Shown here piece by piece: positions 15,588 to 24,595 of a DNA stretch of 64,000 nucleotides (position 1 is the first letter of the stretch; every line of letters begins with the position of its first letter). The notes beneath the pieces are model-generated. The model ran no database searches, had not been told where the DNA came from, and saw nothing but the letters and a program-made list of their open reading frames with translations. The stretch is from JAJEAO01 sp963667635 (GTDB lineage: Bacteria > Acidobacteriota > Vicinamibacteria > Marinacidobacterales > Marinacidobacteraceae), in contig OZ246946.1 in NCBI GenBank assembly GCA_965232015.1, positions 806,001 through 870,000 on the forward strand, in the 5' to 3' direction. Both the position numbers and the translations under genes were made by a program.

Positions 15588-18563
15588 ATGTCCAACCCAC
15601 GGACCCGCCGTGGGCGCGGTCTCGCCGCGCTTGTTCTCGCCGCCAGTATGTGTCTGGCCGCGTCCGCTGCTCACGCCCAGTTCGCCCGAGCCAGCCTGGC
15701 CGGGACCGTCACCGACAGCGCCGGGCTCGCGCTCCCGGGCGTCACCGTCACCGCGACGAACGCCGACACCGGCGCGTCGCGAGTGATCACGACTTCGGGC
15801 ACCGGCCGCTACATCTTCAACGGCCTCATCCCGGGCCCCTACAACCTGGAGTTCACTCTCTCGTCCTTCCGTCCGGTTCGGCAGGACGGCCTCCCGCTCG
15901 TCGTCGGGCAGGAAGCCACGCTCAACATCACGATGGAACTCGGCGGGATCGAGGAGACCGTCGTCGTCACCGCCGAGGCGCCGGTCGTGGACGTGACCTC
16001 CAAGGAAGTCGGCGCCACCGTGACCACCGAGACCATGGAGGCGCTGCCGACCCAGTCGCGGAGCTTCATTGACTTCGCCGGTCTGATCCCGGGCGTCGTG
16101 CCCAACGTGGCCACCGCCTCCACCGCCGCCGATTCGATCTTCGTGAACGGGCAGGACAACAACAACAACTCGTTCAACGTGGACGGCGCGAACAACGATG
16201 ACGACGTGATCGGCGGGAGCGCCGGAGCGCAGACCCGCACCGCGATCGAAGCGGTCCAGGAGTTCCAGATCCTCACGACGCAGTTCGACGCCGAGTTCGG
16301 CCGCACCCAGGGCGGCGTGATCAACGCGGTCACCAAGAGCGGCACGAACTCGCTCTCCGGGACCGGGTTCTACTACTACCAGGGGAAGGAGCTGAACTCG
16401 CCCAACTTCTTCACCGAGCGAAACGATCAGGACGAGCCGGATGTCCGCTTCCAGTCCATGGGCGGCGTGGTCGGCGGACCGATCATCCGGGACCGGTTCC
16501 ACTTCTTCGGCAGCTTCGAGCGGCTCACACCCGAGGAGGGGATCGCCCGGACCTTCGCCACCCGGCCGGATCTCTCGTTCGTGACCACCGAGGACAACCT
16601 GCTGCGGAACAGCATGGTCAAGCTCGACTACCAGCTCACCGACGCTCACAAGGCGGCGGTCCGCTACCTCCAGGAGTACTCCCCGCAGTACAACCAGATC
16701 ATCGGCGGCGCAACGACTCTGCAGGCATCCCGCGAGGAGCAGGACACGGACACCAGCGTCATCGCCTCGCTCGACAGCGTGGTGGGTGACCGCGGCTTCA
16801 ACAACCTGCGCGTCTCCTTCACCCAGGAAGACGTGGCCTTCGCGAATCCCGGCTTCAACAACAACGGGCAGACCTTCGAAGCGCAACGGGCGCTCGACGT
16901 GAGCCAGTCACGGGATACCGTGCTCGAAGGCGCCAGCACGGTGGCCTCGCACCGGATCAACCAGTCCTACCAGGTGGATGACACCTTCACGATCTTCGTG
17001 CCCGACTGGGGCGGCGACCACAACATCCGCATGGGGTTCAACTTCTCGCGGCGGTCGGTGGAGAGAAACAACTCCTCCACGGCAAACGGGCAGTTCGGTT
17101 TCGATGCGGACACGCCGTGGAACCGGGAGGATGTCTCCACCTATCCCAACTGGTTCAACGTGCGCGTCGGCGGCAGTTCCGGCGAGAACGCCTCGGTGCC
17201 GAGAAACAACGTGTACGGCGTATTCCTCCAGGACGACTGGCAGCCGGGCGAGAACCTCACGCTCAACCTCGGCGTACGCTGGGACCGGGAAGATCTCACC
17301 GACGACAACAACAACATCGGCCCCCGCGTCGGCGTCACCTGGGATCCCTTCGGGGAGGGCCGGACCGCGATCAAGGCGGGGTTCGGGCGCTTCTTCGAGC
17401 GGTTCCAGCTCGGCTTCTACGAGGACTACTACTTCGACGCCGCTCAGCTCCCCTTCGGGTTCACCACCCGGGTGCCGGGCTCCGGGAACGATCCGCAGAT
17501 GTTCTACGACATCGTCCACGGGAACGCCATCAGCTCGCTGAACGGGCTGCGCGACTTCCTCGCGGCGGACCTCGAGGGGGCGAATACCGGGGGACTGAAC
17601 AGTCAGCCGACGGTGCCCCATCCGGACCGGGTCACCCCCTACGCCGACACCCTGAGCGTCGGGATCCAGCACGAGATCGCCGGCGCGACATCGGTCGGGG
17701 CGGACTTCATCCACACCCGGAACCGTGACGTCAACGTGAGCGTGGACCTGAACCCGTTCTCCCGCAACCTCGGCCAGCGTCCCAACATCTCGATCCTGAA
17801 CGGCGAAGTCGTGAACTTCGGAGCGATCCGTAGCTATGTGAATGCGGGAGAGAGCGATTACAGCGCGATCCAGCTCTCGCTGAGGCGGCGTTTCAGCCCG
17901 TCGCCGATCGGGATGACCAGCTTCACCGCTTCCTATACCGGCGCTTCGCAGAGCGGGAACGTGAACGCCGGTGGCGTGCCCACCGCGCGCTTCCAGGCCT
18001 ATACCGAGACGGGATACAACTTCGATACCGAGCAGCTCATCGGAGAGCCGCTCGCGCTCGGCATGAACCATCCGGCGAACGTTGGCAGGCCCTCGCCGTG
18101 GTTCCGCACCCACAACTTCGTGACGTCGTGGAGCTGGCTGGTGCCGGGGACCTCCTGGTCGGACAGCTCCGGGCTGCTCGTGACCGGCATCTTCCGCTAC
18201 CTGTCGGGTTCGCGCGACACGCTCGAGACGAATGACCGCGAGGACAACAACTGGCGGGTCGTGGCCCCGGCGGGGTCCTACAACGCCAACGGCGACTCCG
18301 ATATCGCCCAGTCGGTGGACTTCGACGGCAAGATCAACGGCCTGGAAGAGCCCGACTTCGCCAAGTTCGACATCAGCTTCCGCTATTCGCTGCCGATCGG
18401 CGACGGCTACGAAGTGACGGTCCTGGGGGACATCTTCAACGTCTTCAACCGGGTCAACTACAACCAGATGGGGAGTGACATCATCACTTCCGGCGGTTTC
18501 CTGATCCCGACGGCCGCCTATCCGCCGCGCGAGATGCAGCTCGGCGCGCGCTTCACGTTCTGA
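15588..18563 (+). CDS. TonB-dependent receptor, Oar-like with carboxypeptidase regulatory domain
   Basis: 991 residues. The signal peptide runs to about residue 31 (AAHAQ). Residues 34-115 form a carboxypeptidase-regulatory-like beta domain (LAGTVTDSAGLALPGVTVTATN, then TGRYIFNGLIPGPYNLEF). A plug domain follows with GVVPNVATAS and GGVINAVTKSGTNSLSG, then a long outer-membrane beta barrel rich in Asn and aromatic residues, ending in ARFTF with a terminal Phe, the BAM signal. Such receptors take up large substrates (oligosaccharides, peptides, chelates) in Acidobacteriota and myxobacteria. Substrate unknown. The TPR/carboxypeptidase-regulatory gene follows directly and may be co-transcribed. 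Confidence 0.93.
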   Translation: MSNPRTRRGRGLAALVLAASMCLAASAAHAQFARASLAGTVTDSAGLALPGVTVTATNADTGASRVITTSGTGRYIFNGLIPGPYNLEFTLSSFRPVRQDGLPLVVGQEATLNITMELGGIEETVVVTAEAPVVDVTSKEVGATVTTETMEALPTQSRSFIDFAGLIPGVVPNVATASTAADSIFVNGQDNNNNSFNVDGANNDDDVIGGSAGAQTRTAIEAVQEFQILTTQFDAEFGRTQGGVINAVTKSGTNSLSGTGFYYYQGKELNSPNFFTERNDQDEPDVRFQSMGGVVGGPIIRDRFHFFGSFERLTPEEGIARTFATRPDLSFVTTEDNLLRNSMVKLDYQLTDAHKAAVRYLQEYSPQYNQIIGGATTLQASREEQDTDTSVIASLDSVVGDRGFNNLRVSFTQEDVAFANPGFNNNGQTFEAQRALDVSQSRDTVLEGASTVASHRINQSYQVDDTFTIFVPDWGGDHNIRMGFNFSRRSVERNNSSTANGQFGFDADTPWNREDVSTYPNWFNVRVGGSSGENASVPRNNVYGVFLQDDWQPGENLTLNLGVRWDREDLTDDNNNIGPRVGVTWDPFGEGRTAIKAGFGRFFERFQLGFYEDYYFDAAQLPFGFTTRVPGSGNDPQMFYDIVHGNAISSLNGLRDFLAADLEGANTGGLNSQPTVPHPDRVTPYADTLSVGIQHEIAGATSVGADFIHTRNRDVNVSVDLNPFSRNLGQRPNISILNGEVVNFGAIRSYVNAGESDYSAIQLSLRRRFSPSPIGMTSFTASYTGASQSGNVNAGGVPTARFQAYTETGYNFDTEQLIGEPLALGMNHPANVGRPSPWFRTHNFVTSWSWLVPGTSWSDSSGLLVTGIFRYLSGSRDTLETNDREDNNWRVVAPAGSYNANGDSDIAQSVDFDGKINGLEEPDFAKFDISFRYSLPIGDGYEVTVLGDIFNVFNRVNYNQMGSDIITSGGFLIPTAAYPPREMQLGARFTF

Positions 18564-18637
18564 GGTTCCCGGGAACGGCCTCCGGTCGGCGGGTCGCCGC
18601 CGGCCGGGCCGCAGGGCTCGTTCTCGCGGCCGGCGCG

Positions 18638-19507
18638 TTGGCCGCGCCGGCCGCGGCGCAAAACGGCGGCCTCCGGGGGCGGGTGCTCGACCCGGCGGGC
18701 GATCCCGTCGCCGGCGTGGAAGTCACGCTCTCGTTCCTCGGCGGCGTGAACCGGACGCTGACCACCGAGTCGGACGAGCGGGGCAACTTCGTGCGCATGG
18801 GGATCCGTCTGGGCGAGTACCGGCTCGAACTGCGGCGTGACGGCTTCGAGCCCCACGAGGAGGATGTCCGGATTCGCCCGGGCGCTCCCACCCGGGTCGG
18901 AGAGATCACGCTTCGTCCGGTGGCGCCGGTCCCGGCGGCCACGAGCGCTCCAGGCGGGAGCCGCCATCTGCGAGCCGGACAGGAGGCGCTCGCGGCAGGG
19001 GATCACGAAGCCGCTGCGGCTGCCTTCCGCGCCGAGACGACCGAGCGGCCCGAAAGCGCAGAGGCGTATCGGCTGCTGGGGATCGCGCTTGGCCTCGCGG
19101 GGCAGGTCGAGGACGCGCGCTCGGCGCTCGGACGGGCCACCGAGCTGAACCCGGGCTCGGCGCCCGCGTGGACGGCCCTCGCCGATCTCGAGGCGGGGCT
19201 CCAGCGTTGGCCGGAAACCGTCGCCGCACTCGAGATCGCCCTGGATCTCGATCCCGATTCGCGGGATCTGCGGTTTCGGCTGGGCGGCGCGCTCCTGAAC
19301 GCGAGGGAGATGGACCGGGCGGCGGAGGTGCTGGCCGGTCTTCCCGACGATCCCGGGGCAGCCTACGAGCTCGCCATGATCGCGCTCAACCGCGGTCGCA
19401 ACGAGGACGCGATCGCCCACCTCGAGCGGGTGCTCGAGCTCGCGCCGGACGGCCCCGACGCCGAACTCGCCCGCCGCATGCTCGCCGCACTCCGACCGGG
19501 CGGCTGA
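18638..19507 (+). CDS. TPR protein with N-terminal carboxypeptidase-regulatory domain
   Basis: 289 residues from a TTG at 18638. The start is doubtful: the codons before it (from about 18563) would encode a good signal peptide (RR, then AAGLVLAAGALAAPAAAQ), but no ATG, GTG or TTG is in frame there; a CTG at 18560 overlapping the receptor stop is possible. The first domain (GGLRGRVLDPAGDPVAGVEVTLSF) repeats the fold at the start of the preceding receptor. The rest is TPR repeats (for example AEAYRLLGIALGLAGQVEDA and DAIAHLERVLELAPDGP). A periplasmic partner of the receptor is a plausible inference. Confidence 0.75.
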   Translation: MAAPAAAQNGGLRGRVLDPAGDPVAGVEVTLSFLGGVNRTLTTESDERGNFVRMGIRLGEYRLELRRDGFEPHEEDVRIRPGAPTRVGEITLRPVAPVPAATSAPGGSRHLRAGQEALAAGDHEAAAAAFRAETTERPESAEAYRLLGIALGLAGQVEDARSALGRATELNPGSAPAWTALADLEAGLQRWPETVAALEIALDLDPDSRDLRFRLGGALLNAREMDRAAEVLAGLPDDPGAAYELAMIALNRGRNEDAIAHLERVLELAPDGPDAELARRMLAALRPGG

Positions 19508-19543
19508 GCGCGCGCGGCGCCCGGCCAGCCCGCTCCCGTTCTC

Positions 19544-20527
19544 CTACCGGTCGGGGGGAGTCGGGGGCGTGGTCGTGGCGCGCTTCGGGGGCAGGGCGCC
19601 CCAGAGCAGCTTCTTCCGGAGCACCCGGAAGTAGTTCGCCTCCGGGAGCCGCAGCAGTCGCAGCCGGACGTCCGACTTTCCGACCCGGAGAGCATCCCCC
19701 GGCCGGAGACTCTCGCTCGCCTGCCCGTCGAAAGTCGCCCACCCCTCGCGGGTCCCGCTTCGAAGCGTCAGAAGGAGCTCCTCGGAGTCGGGGAAGACCA
19801 GCGGGCGCTGGGCGAGGGTGAGCGGGACGATGGGAGCGAGCACGATGGCCTCGACCGCCGGGTGCACCACCGGCCCCCCGGCGCCCAGGCTGTAGGCCGT
19901 GGAGCCGGTCGGAGTCGCCAGGATGACCCCGTCCCCCCGGACCCGAGCCACGAATCCCTGGCTCGTCGTGATCCGCACCTCCAGCACCCGGGCGATCGTG
20001 CCTCCGGTGAGCACCACATCGTTCGCCGCCAGCTCCTCCCGGACGACGGTCCCGTCCCGGATCACGCGGGCCGCGAGCATGGAGCGCTCGTCGAGGACGC
20101 CGCCTCCGGCGAGGATCTGCCGCAGTCCGGCGTAGAGCAGCGCCAGCGGGGCGGTGGTGAGAAACCCGAGACTCCCGAGGTTCACGCCGAAGATGGGCAC
20201 CTGCTCCCGGCCCATCGCCCGCGCCGCCGAGAGCAGGGTGCCGTCGCCGCCGAGGAGCACGACGAGGTCCTGCCGAACCCCGATGGATTCCCGGGACGTG
20301 GAGGTGCCTTCCCAGCCGATGAGCCGGGCGAGGCCGTCTTCCGGCGTGACGGAGACTCCCAGTCGGACGAGCCACCCCGTCAGACCGCGCGCGGTCTCCT
20401 CGAGTTCCGGCGCGCCCAGCTTGGCGGCGATCCCGACGCGCGGGGCGCGGCCGCGCGGGAGGACGAACCGGGGAGGCTCCACGGCCGGCGCGGACCAGGG
20501 CTGACGGCGGCGAGCGTGGCCAGGCAT
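19544..20527 (-). CDS. nadK: NAD kinase
   Basis: 327 residues with the NAD kinase motif GGDGT at 93-97 and the second conserved block TPTGSTAYSLGAGGPVVHP, plus FGVNLGSLGFLT. The enzyme phosphorylates NAD to NADP in the cytoplasm and is usually essential. An extra stretch of about 25 residues precedes the Rossmann-like start. It follows ispA on the same strand after 15 bases, the last of the xseA-xseB-ispA-nadK run, an arrangement common in bacteria. Confidence 0.92.
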   Translation of the reverse strand: MPGHARRRQPWSAPAVEPPRFVLPRGRAPRVGIAAKLGAPELEETARGLTGWLVRLGVSVTPEDGLARLIGWEGTSTSRESIGVRQDLVVLLGGDGTLLSAARAMGREQVPIFGVNLGSLGFLTTAPLALLYAGLRQILAGGGVLDERSMLAARVIRDGTVVREELAANDVVLTGGTIARVLEVRITTSQGFVARVRGDGVILATPTGSTAYSLGAGGPVVHPAVEAIVLAPIVPLTLAQRPLVFPDSEELLLTLRSGTREGWATFDGQASESLRPGDALRVGKSDVRLRLLRLPEANYFRVLRKKLLWGALPPKRATTTPPTPPDR

Positions 20528-20542
20528 CGTTTCGACCTCCGG

Positions 20543-21451
20543 TCAGGAAGTCCGATGAAGGACGCGTTCCACGAGCGCCTCCAGGAGTTCGGCGCCGGGG
20601 CCGCCGACGGGCGCCGATCGAAGTTCCGCTTTCGCTGCCTCCGCCCGCCGGGTGGCTTCCCTTCGGGAGGCGTCCACGCCGTGGATCGCCGGATAGGTGG
20701 CCTTCCCGGCGGCCTGGTCCTTTCCCGCCGACTTGCCCAGTTGCGTCGTCGTGGCTTCGGTATCGAGGAGGTCGTCCACGATCTGGAATACGAGCCCCAG
20801 TTCGAGCCCGAAGGCCTCGAGGGCTGCGACAACCGGACGTTCCGCCCCGCCAGCGAGGGCGCCGAGCGCCGCCGAGGCGCCGAACAGCGCCCCCGTCTTC
20901 CTGCGGTGGATCTCCTCCAGCCCGGCCGGGCCCGGATCCCGTCGGGTCGCCTTCATGTCGAGCGTCTGTCCCCCCACCATGCCTTCCGGCCCGCACGCCG
21001 CCGCGAGCCGCCGAACGGAGTCGAGCCGGGATCCTGGCGGCAGGGGGGACTCGGTCAACGCCTCGAAGGCCAGCGCCTGCAGGGCGTCGCCCGCCAGGAT
21101 CGCGATCGCCTCGCCGAATCGCACGTGCGACGTGGGGCGACCTCGGCGCAGATCGTCGTCGTCCATGGCGGGCAGGTCGTCGTGGATCAGCGAGTAGGTG
21201 TGGGCCATCTCGATGGCCGCGGCCGCGGGGAGAGCATCCTGCGGGCGTCCTCCGACGGCGCGTGCGGAAGCGAGCACGATGGCGGGCCGGATGCGCTTGC
21301 CGCCGGCGAAGACGGAGTAGCGCACCGCTTCGGCGATCTCGCGGGGCGCGCCGTCGTCGGCGCCGACGGGGAGCAGATGGTCGAGGCAGTCCTCGACCTC
21401 GCGCCGGGTCCGGGCCAGGAAGGCGTCGAGATCGGCCCCGCTGCCGCTCAC
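20543..21451 (-). CDS. ispA: Polyprenyl synthetase (farnesyl/geranylgeranyl diphosphate synthase)
   Basis: 302 residues from a GTG at 21451, five bases past the xseB stop; another GTG at 21481 would overlap xseB. The first Asp-rich motif is DDLPAMDDDDLRRG and the second VDDLLD, with GGKRIRP for diphosphate binding. It condenses isopentenyl diphosphate with an allylic diphosphate to make C15 or C20 chains for quinones and undecaprenyl precursors. Placement directly after xseB is the standard ispA context. Confidence 0.92.
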   Translation of the reverse strand: MSGSGADLDAFLARTRREVEDCLDHLLPVGADDGAPREIAEAVRYSVFAGGKRIRPAIVLASARAVGGRPQDALPAAAAIEMAHTYSLIHDDLPAMDDDDLRRGRPTSHVRFGEAIAILAGDALQALAFEALTESPLPPGSRLDSVRRLAAACGPEGMVGGQTLDMKATRRDPGPAGLEEIHRRKTGALFGASAALGALAGGAERPVVAALEAFGLELGLVFQIVDDLLDTEATTTQLGKSAGKDQAAGKATYPAIHGVDASRREATRRAEAAKAELRSAPVGGPGAELLEALVERVLHRTS

Positions 21452-21455
21452 GGGG

Positions 21456-21956
21456 TCAGAACGGGGGGGCGTCGTCGTCACCCGGGAAAGACGGAAGCGC
21501 GGCGGGCAAGTCAGGTGGGATGGGATCGGGCGGGGCGGGGGTGTTCGCGCCGGCCCCGGGCGTCAGCTCCTCGAGGGTTCCCCGCGCCGACTTCAGGATG
21601 GACTCGCAGCGATCGGCGAGCGCCTCCGCCTCCCGGTGGAGCTGGAGCGCCCGCGCCAGCGGGAGGTCCTCGCGTTCCAGTTCCTCGACGGCCGCGGTGA
21701 GTCGGGCGAGCACCTTTTCGTAAGGCTCGTCGGCCGCGTCGGGCGGGGTCCCGGTCTTCGCCTCCGCGGGCTTCACCAGGTCGCGGGCCTCGGCCAGCAC
21801 GGCATCCATCCGGGCGTGCAGCCGCACGGCCTCGCGATGCTGTCTCACTCGCTCTTCGAGAGGAGCGTCGGGGTCCTCCAGCCGGGCGAGGGCCTCGTGG
21901 AGCCGTTTTTCGAGTTGCTCGAAGGTGGCTTCGGAAGATCGTGTCGCGTTCGTCAT
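21456..21956 (-). CDS. xseB: Exodeoxyribonuclease VII small subunit with two XseB-like units
   Basis: 166 residues, twice the usual XseB length of about 80. Residues 79-131 are a normal XseB domain (YEKVLARLTAAVEELEREDLPLARALQL and so on). Residues 11-62 repeat the same helix-turn-helix pattern (TFEQLEKRLHEALARLEDPDAPLEE, then HREAVRLHARMDAVLAEA), so the protein looks like a fused tandem of two XseB units with a 16-residue linker. A Pro-rich tail ends it. The start overlaps the xseA stop by 4 bases, implying coupling. XseB binds the long helical arm of XseA in the exonuclease VII complex. Confidence 0.85.
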   Translation of the reverse strand: MTNATRSSEATFEQLEKRLHEALARLEDPDAPLEERVRQHREAVRLHARMDAVLAEARDLVKPAEAKTGTPPDAADEPYEKVLARLTAAVEELEREDLPLARALQLHREAEALADRCESILKSARGTLEELTPGAGANTPAPPDPIPPDLPAALPSFPGDDDAPPF

Positions 21957-23575
21957 GGGCCTGTCCGATCCTCCCCGGTCCCGGGATCGGAAGCGGGGCG
22001 CGCGGTCTCGACCCGGACGCCGAGTTCTCCATCGGCCAGAAGAACCCGCGCCCGCTCACCGAGCCGCACCTGTTGCGCGGACCGGATCGCGGCGCCGCCC
22101 GCGTCGAGCGCAACAGCGTAACCGCGCTGGAGCACGGCGAGTGGATCGAGCGCCGCGAGCCGGGCCCGTGCTTCCCGGCTGCGCGAGCGGCGTCCCTCGA
22201 CAGCGGCGAGGACGGCGGCCCGCTCCCGGGCGTCGAGGGCTCCGAGGGGCGTGAACTGGCGCGCCACGTGAGCGGCGACGACGCCGCGCCGGAGCCGTTC
22301 CCCCAGCCGACGGAGGCGGGCTTCCGGCGCTTCGAGCGGCGGCCGACCCCGGGTTCGGTCCCGAAGGCGCTGGAGACCCTCCGTCTGCAGCCGCAGGCGC
22401 CGCTCCGGATCCGCAGCGTCGAGACGCTTCCGGGCGCTGTCCCGACGGGCCCGGAGTGCGTCGAGCACGCGCGCCACCGCGGTGCGCGCCCGCTGCCGGT
22501 CGGCGCGGCGCTTCTGGACCTCGTGGCGCGCCCAGTGCCGCGCCGCGTCGAATCCGCGGTTCTGGCGGAGCGCATCCCATCGCGCCCCGGCCCTCCGGAT
22601 CGCCCGCCGCGCTGCGGTGCCGGCGTCTTGCCTGCGCTGGACGGCCTCCCGGAGCAGCTCCTGCTGCCTCGGAACGAGCTCGCGCGCGGCGGCGGTCGGG
22701 GTGCTCGCCCGGTAGTCGGCCACCCGGTCGAGGAGCGGCCGATTCGCCTCGTGGCCCACCGCGCTCACGACCGGCGCCGGACAGGCCGCCGCCGCCCGAA
22801 CCACCTCCTCCTCGCTGAACGGCAGCAGATCCTCCTCCGAACCCCCACCGCGGGTCACGACCACCAAGTCCACGCCGGCGCCGCCGAGAGCGCGAAGCCC
22901 GGCGACCAGCGAGGCGGCGGCCGACGGTCCCTGGACCGGGGTGTCGCGGAGGACGAGCTGAACCCCGGGGAAGCGGCGCCGCGCGTGGGTCTCGAAGTCC
23001 CGGTGGGCGTCGCTGTTCTTCGCGGTCAGCACCCCGATGCGCCGGGGCAGGAAGGGCAGGGGACGTTTCCGACCGGGAGCGAAGAGCCCCTCGGCTTCGA
23101 GCCGTTGCTCCCGCTCCTTCAGCGCGAGGAGCAGCTCGCCGAGCCCGGTCCGCTCGATCCGGCGCACGAGGAGCTGGTACTGACTGCGGGTGGCGTAGGT
23201 CTTGACCCGACCCCAGGCACGCACCCGGTCGCCCTGTTTCGGGACGAAGGGGAAGTCGCGCACGACGCTCGCCCAGGCCACCGCTTCGAGCACATGCGCC
23301 TTCTCGGCGAAGGTGAGGTAGAGGTGGCCGTTGCGGGCGTTGAACGCCTTCGAGATCTCCGCCTCGATCCATATCGAGCGCGGAAACGCCTCGTCCACGG
23401 CGTCCGCGATCTGTCGGCTCAGTTCGCCGATGGACCAGACCCGCGGCGCGGGCGCTACCGGCTTCCGTTGCCGCCCGACGGGACCCACCGGGTCGGCGGG
23501 TCGGCTCGGCGCGGGCGGTGGCGGCGCGAACAGCCCCCGAGCGGGCCGTGGTGGGCTCAGACGGCGGGGCGACAT
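21953..23575 (-). CDS. xseA: Exodeoxyribonuclease VII large subunit
   Basis: 540 residues. After a Pro-rich N-terminal extension (1-45), the OB-fold domain covers about 46-145 (SIWIEAEISKAFNARNGHLYLTF). The catalytic domain has RDFETHARRRFP (Asp193), TRGGGSEEDL (Arg242) and SAVGHEANRPLLDRVADYRASTPTAAA (His275). A long Arg-rich coiled-coil arm follows, then the C-terminal segment QRGYAVALD. E. coli XseA has GHETD at the fourth essential position (D241); here the residue is Asn278, a change at a residue reported as important. The enzyme degrades single-stranded DNA to oligonucleotides. Confidence 0.9.
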   Translation of the reverse strand: MSPRRLSPPRPARGLFAPPPPAPSRPADPVGPVGRQRKPVAPAPRVWSIGELSRQIADAVDEAFPRSIWIEAEISKAFNARNGHLYLTFAEKAHVLEAVAWASVVRDFPFVPKQGDRVRAWGRVKTYATRSQYQLLVRRIERTGLGELLLALKEREQRLEAEGLFAPGRKRPLPFLPRRIGVLTAKNSDAHRDFETHARRRFPGVQLVLRDTPVQGPSAAASLVAGLRALGGAGVDLVVVTRGGGSEEDLLPFSEEEVVRAAAACPAPVVSAVGHEANRPLLDRVADYRASTPTAAARELVPRQQELLREAVQRRQDAGTAARRAIRRAGARWDALRQNRGFDAARHWARHEVQKRRADRQRARTAVARVLDALRARRDSARKRLDAADPERRLRLQTEGLQRLRDRTRGRPPLEAPEARLRRLGERLRRGVVAAHVARQFTPLGALDARERAAVLAAVEGRRSRSREARARLAALDPLAVLQRGYAVALDAGGAAIRSAQQVRLGERARVLLADGELGVRVETARPASDPGTGEDRTGP

Positions 23576-23614
23576 GCCGTCCGGGACCGGCTCAGGTCAG
23601 GCGCCGCCGGCGCC

Positions 23615-24409
23615 TCACGACCCGGCGATCGGGTTCGCCATGTACCCGGCGCGCTTTTTCTTCTTCTTCAGGCGCTTCGCCGCCGATTCCGCCTTGCGCC
23701 TCGCCCGGTCCTGCCGGCGCTTCTCCCGCGCCGCCTCCTTCTCGCGCTCGCGAACCGCCCGCATGATCTTCGAGAGGTTCCGGGTGATCGCGGCCTGCCC
23801 CTGGCCGACGGTGGCGTCGTGCTCGGCCATGTGATCCCGCACCAACCACTTCCGGATCCGGGCGCGCCGCCGCTGCTCTTCGCGGGTGGCGGTTTTCATC
23901 TCGTGGCGCAGGTGGAGCCGTTTCAGCGCCAGGGCGAGGCTCTCGACCGTTCCCTCGCGCTCCTGCGCGGTGATCAGGTCGAGCCGCTCCGAGGCGTCGC
24001 TGATGGTCGGCTCGAAGTCGGAGCCGAGGATCTCCGGGATCTTGCCCTCGGGGTCTCCGCTGAGACGGAGACCCCGCGACTCGACCTGTCCCACCGGGAC
24101 GAGGACTCGATTGCCTTCGGCGGACTCCTCGGGGATCAGCTCGAGCAGCTCGAGCCCGGTGGAGGCGTCCTCGATGACCTCGCCCACCCAGCAGTGGCCG
24201 ATCTGCGGGTAGAAAACGAGATCGCCGGCCAGGAACCCGCCGGGGCCCAGCACGAGCTCCTCTTCCTCGTCGTCTTCGAAGAGATCCTCGTCCTCAGCCC
24301 CCACCCCGTACTCGTCCGCGGCATCCTCCGCCTCCGCACCGTATTCGTCGGCCGTATCCTCAGCCGCCAAGCCGAGCTCCGAAGGACCGTCGTCCGGGAC
24401 TTCGGTCAA
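23615..24409 (-). CDS. CarD/TRCF-type RNA-polymerase-interacting domain protein
   Basis: 264 residues from a TTG at 24409. Residues 1-52 are strongly acidic with a repeated ADEYG unit. Residues 57-115 resemble the CarD/CdnL/TRCF Tudor-like domain: FLAGDLVFYPQIGHCWVGEV, then NRVLVPVGQVESRGLR, the usual way such domains end. Helical sequence follows, and the C-terminus is very basic (KRLKKKKKR). CarD-type proteins bind the RNA polymerase beta subunit and stabilise open complexes at stable-RNA and other promoters. The acidic and basic arms are unusual; ordinary CdnL is about 160 residues. Located downstream of xseA's opposite end, with its own intergenic region. Confidence 0.72.
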   Translation of the reverse strand: MTEVPDDGPSELGLAAEDTADEYGAEAEDAADEYGVGAEDEDLFEDDEEEELVLGPGGFLAGDLVFYPQIGHCWVGEVIEDASTGLELLELIPEESAEGNRVLVPVGQVESRGLRLSGDPEGKIPEILGSDFEPTISDASERLDLITAQEREGTVESLALALKRLHLRHEMKTATREEQRRRARIRKWLVRDHMAEHDATVGQGQAAITRNLSKIMRAVREREKEAAREKRRQDRARRKAESAAKRLKKKKKRAGYMANPIAGS

Positions 24410-24453
24410 GGTCGCGCTCGGGTGGTGAAGGATTGAGGCCGGGGGGCGAGCTG

Positions 24454-24473
24454 GAGTTCCGCGCGCGGAATTC
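24454..24473. promoter_or_regulatory. Palindrome upstream of the CarD-like gene (candidate operator)
   Basis: TTCCGCGCGCGGAA at 24457-24470 is a perfect 14-bp palindrome, extending to 20 bp with one mismatched pair. It lies about 48 bases upstream of the CarD-like start and beyond the tpx stop, in an otherwise gene-free gap. It could be an operator or part of a hairpin. No promoter boxes are clear. Confidence 0.3.
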
Positions 24474-24595
24474 GGATCAGGGCTTCTCCCCAGGGGCTGG
24501 TCCGGACGCAGAGAACCGGAGGCTGCAACGAATGCGCGGAAATTGTACCACCCACCGCGGACCGGGGATCCCGAGCCGGGGGCGCCGGCGAGGGC

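Noticed and set aside
18564..18577. Sequence TGAGGTTCCCGGGA after the TonB receptor recurs after the HpcH/HpaI gene at 26241
   Set aside because: A short shared palindrome at two stops only; probably chance in GC-rich sequence.
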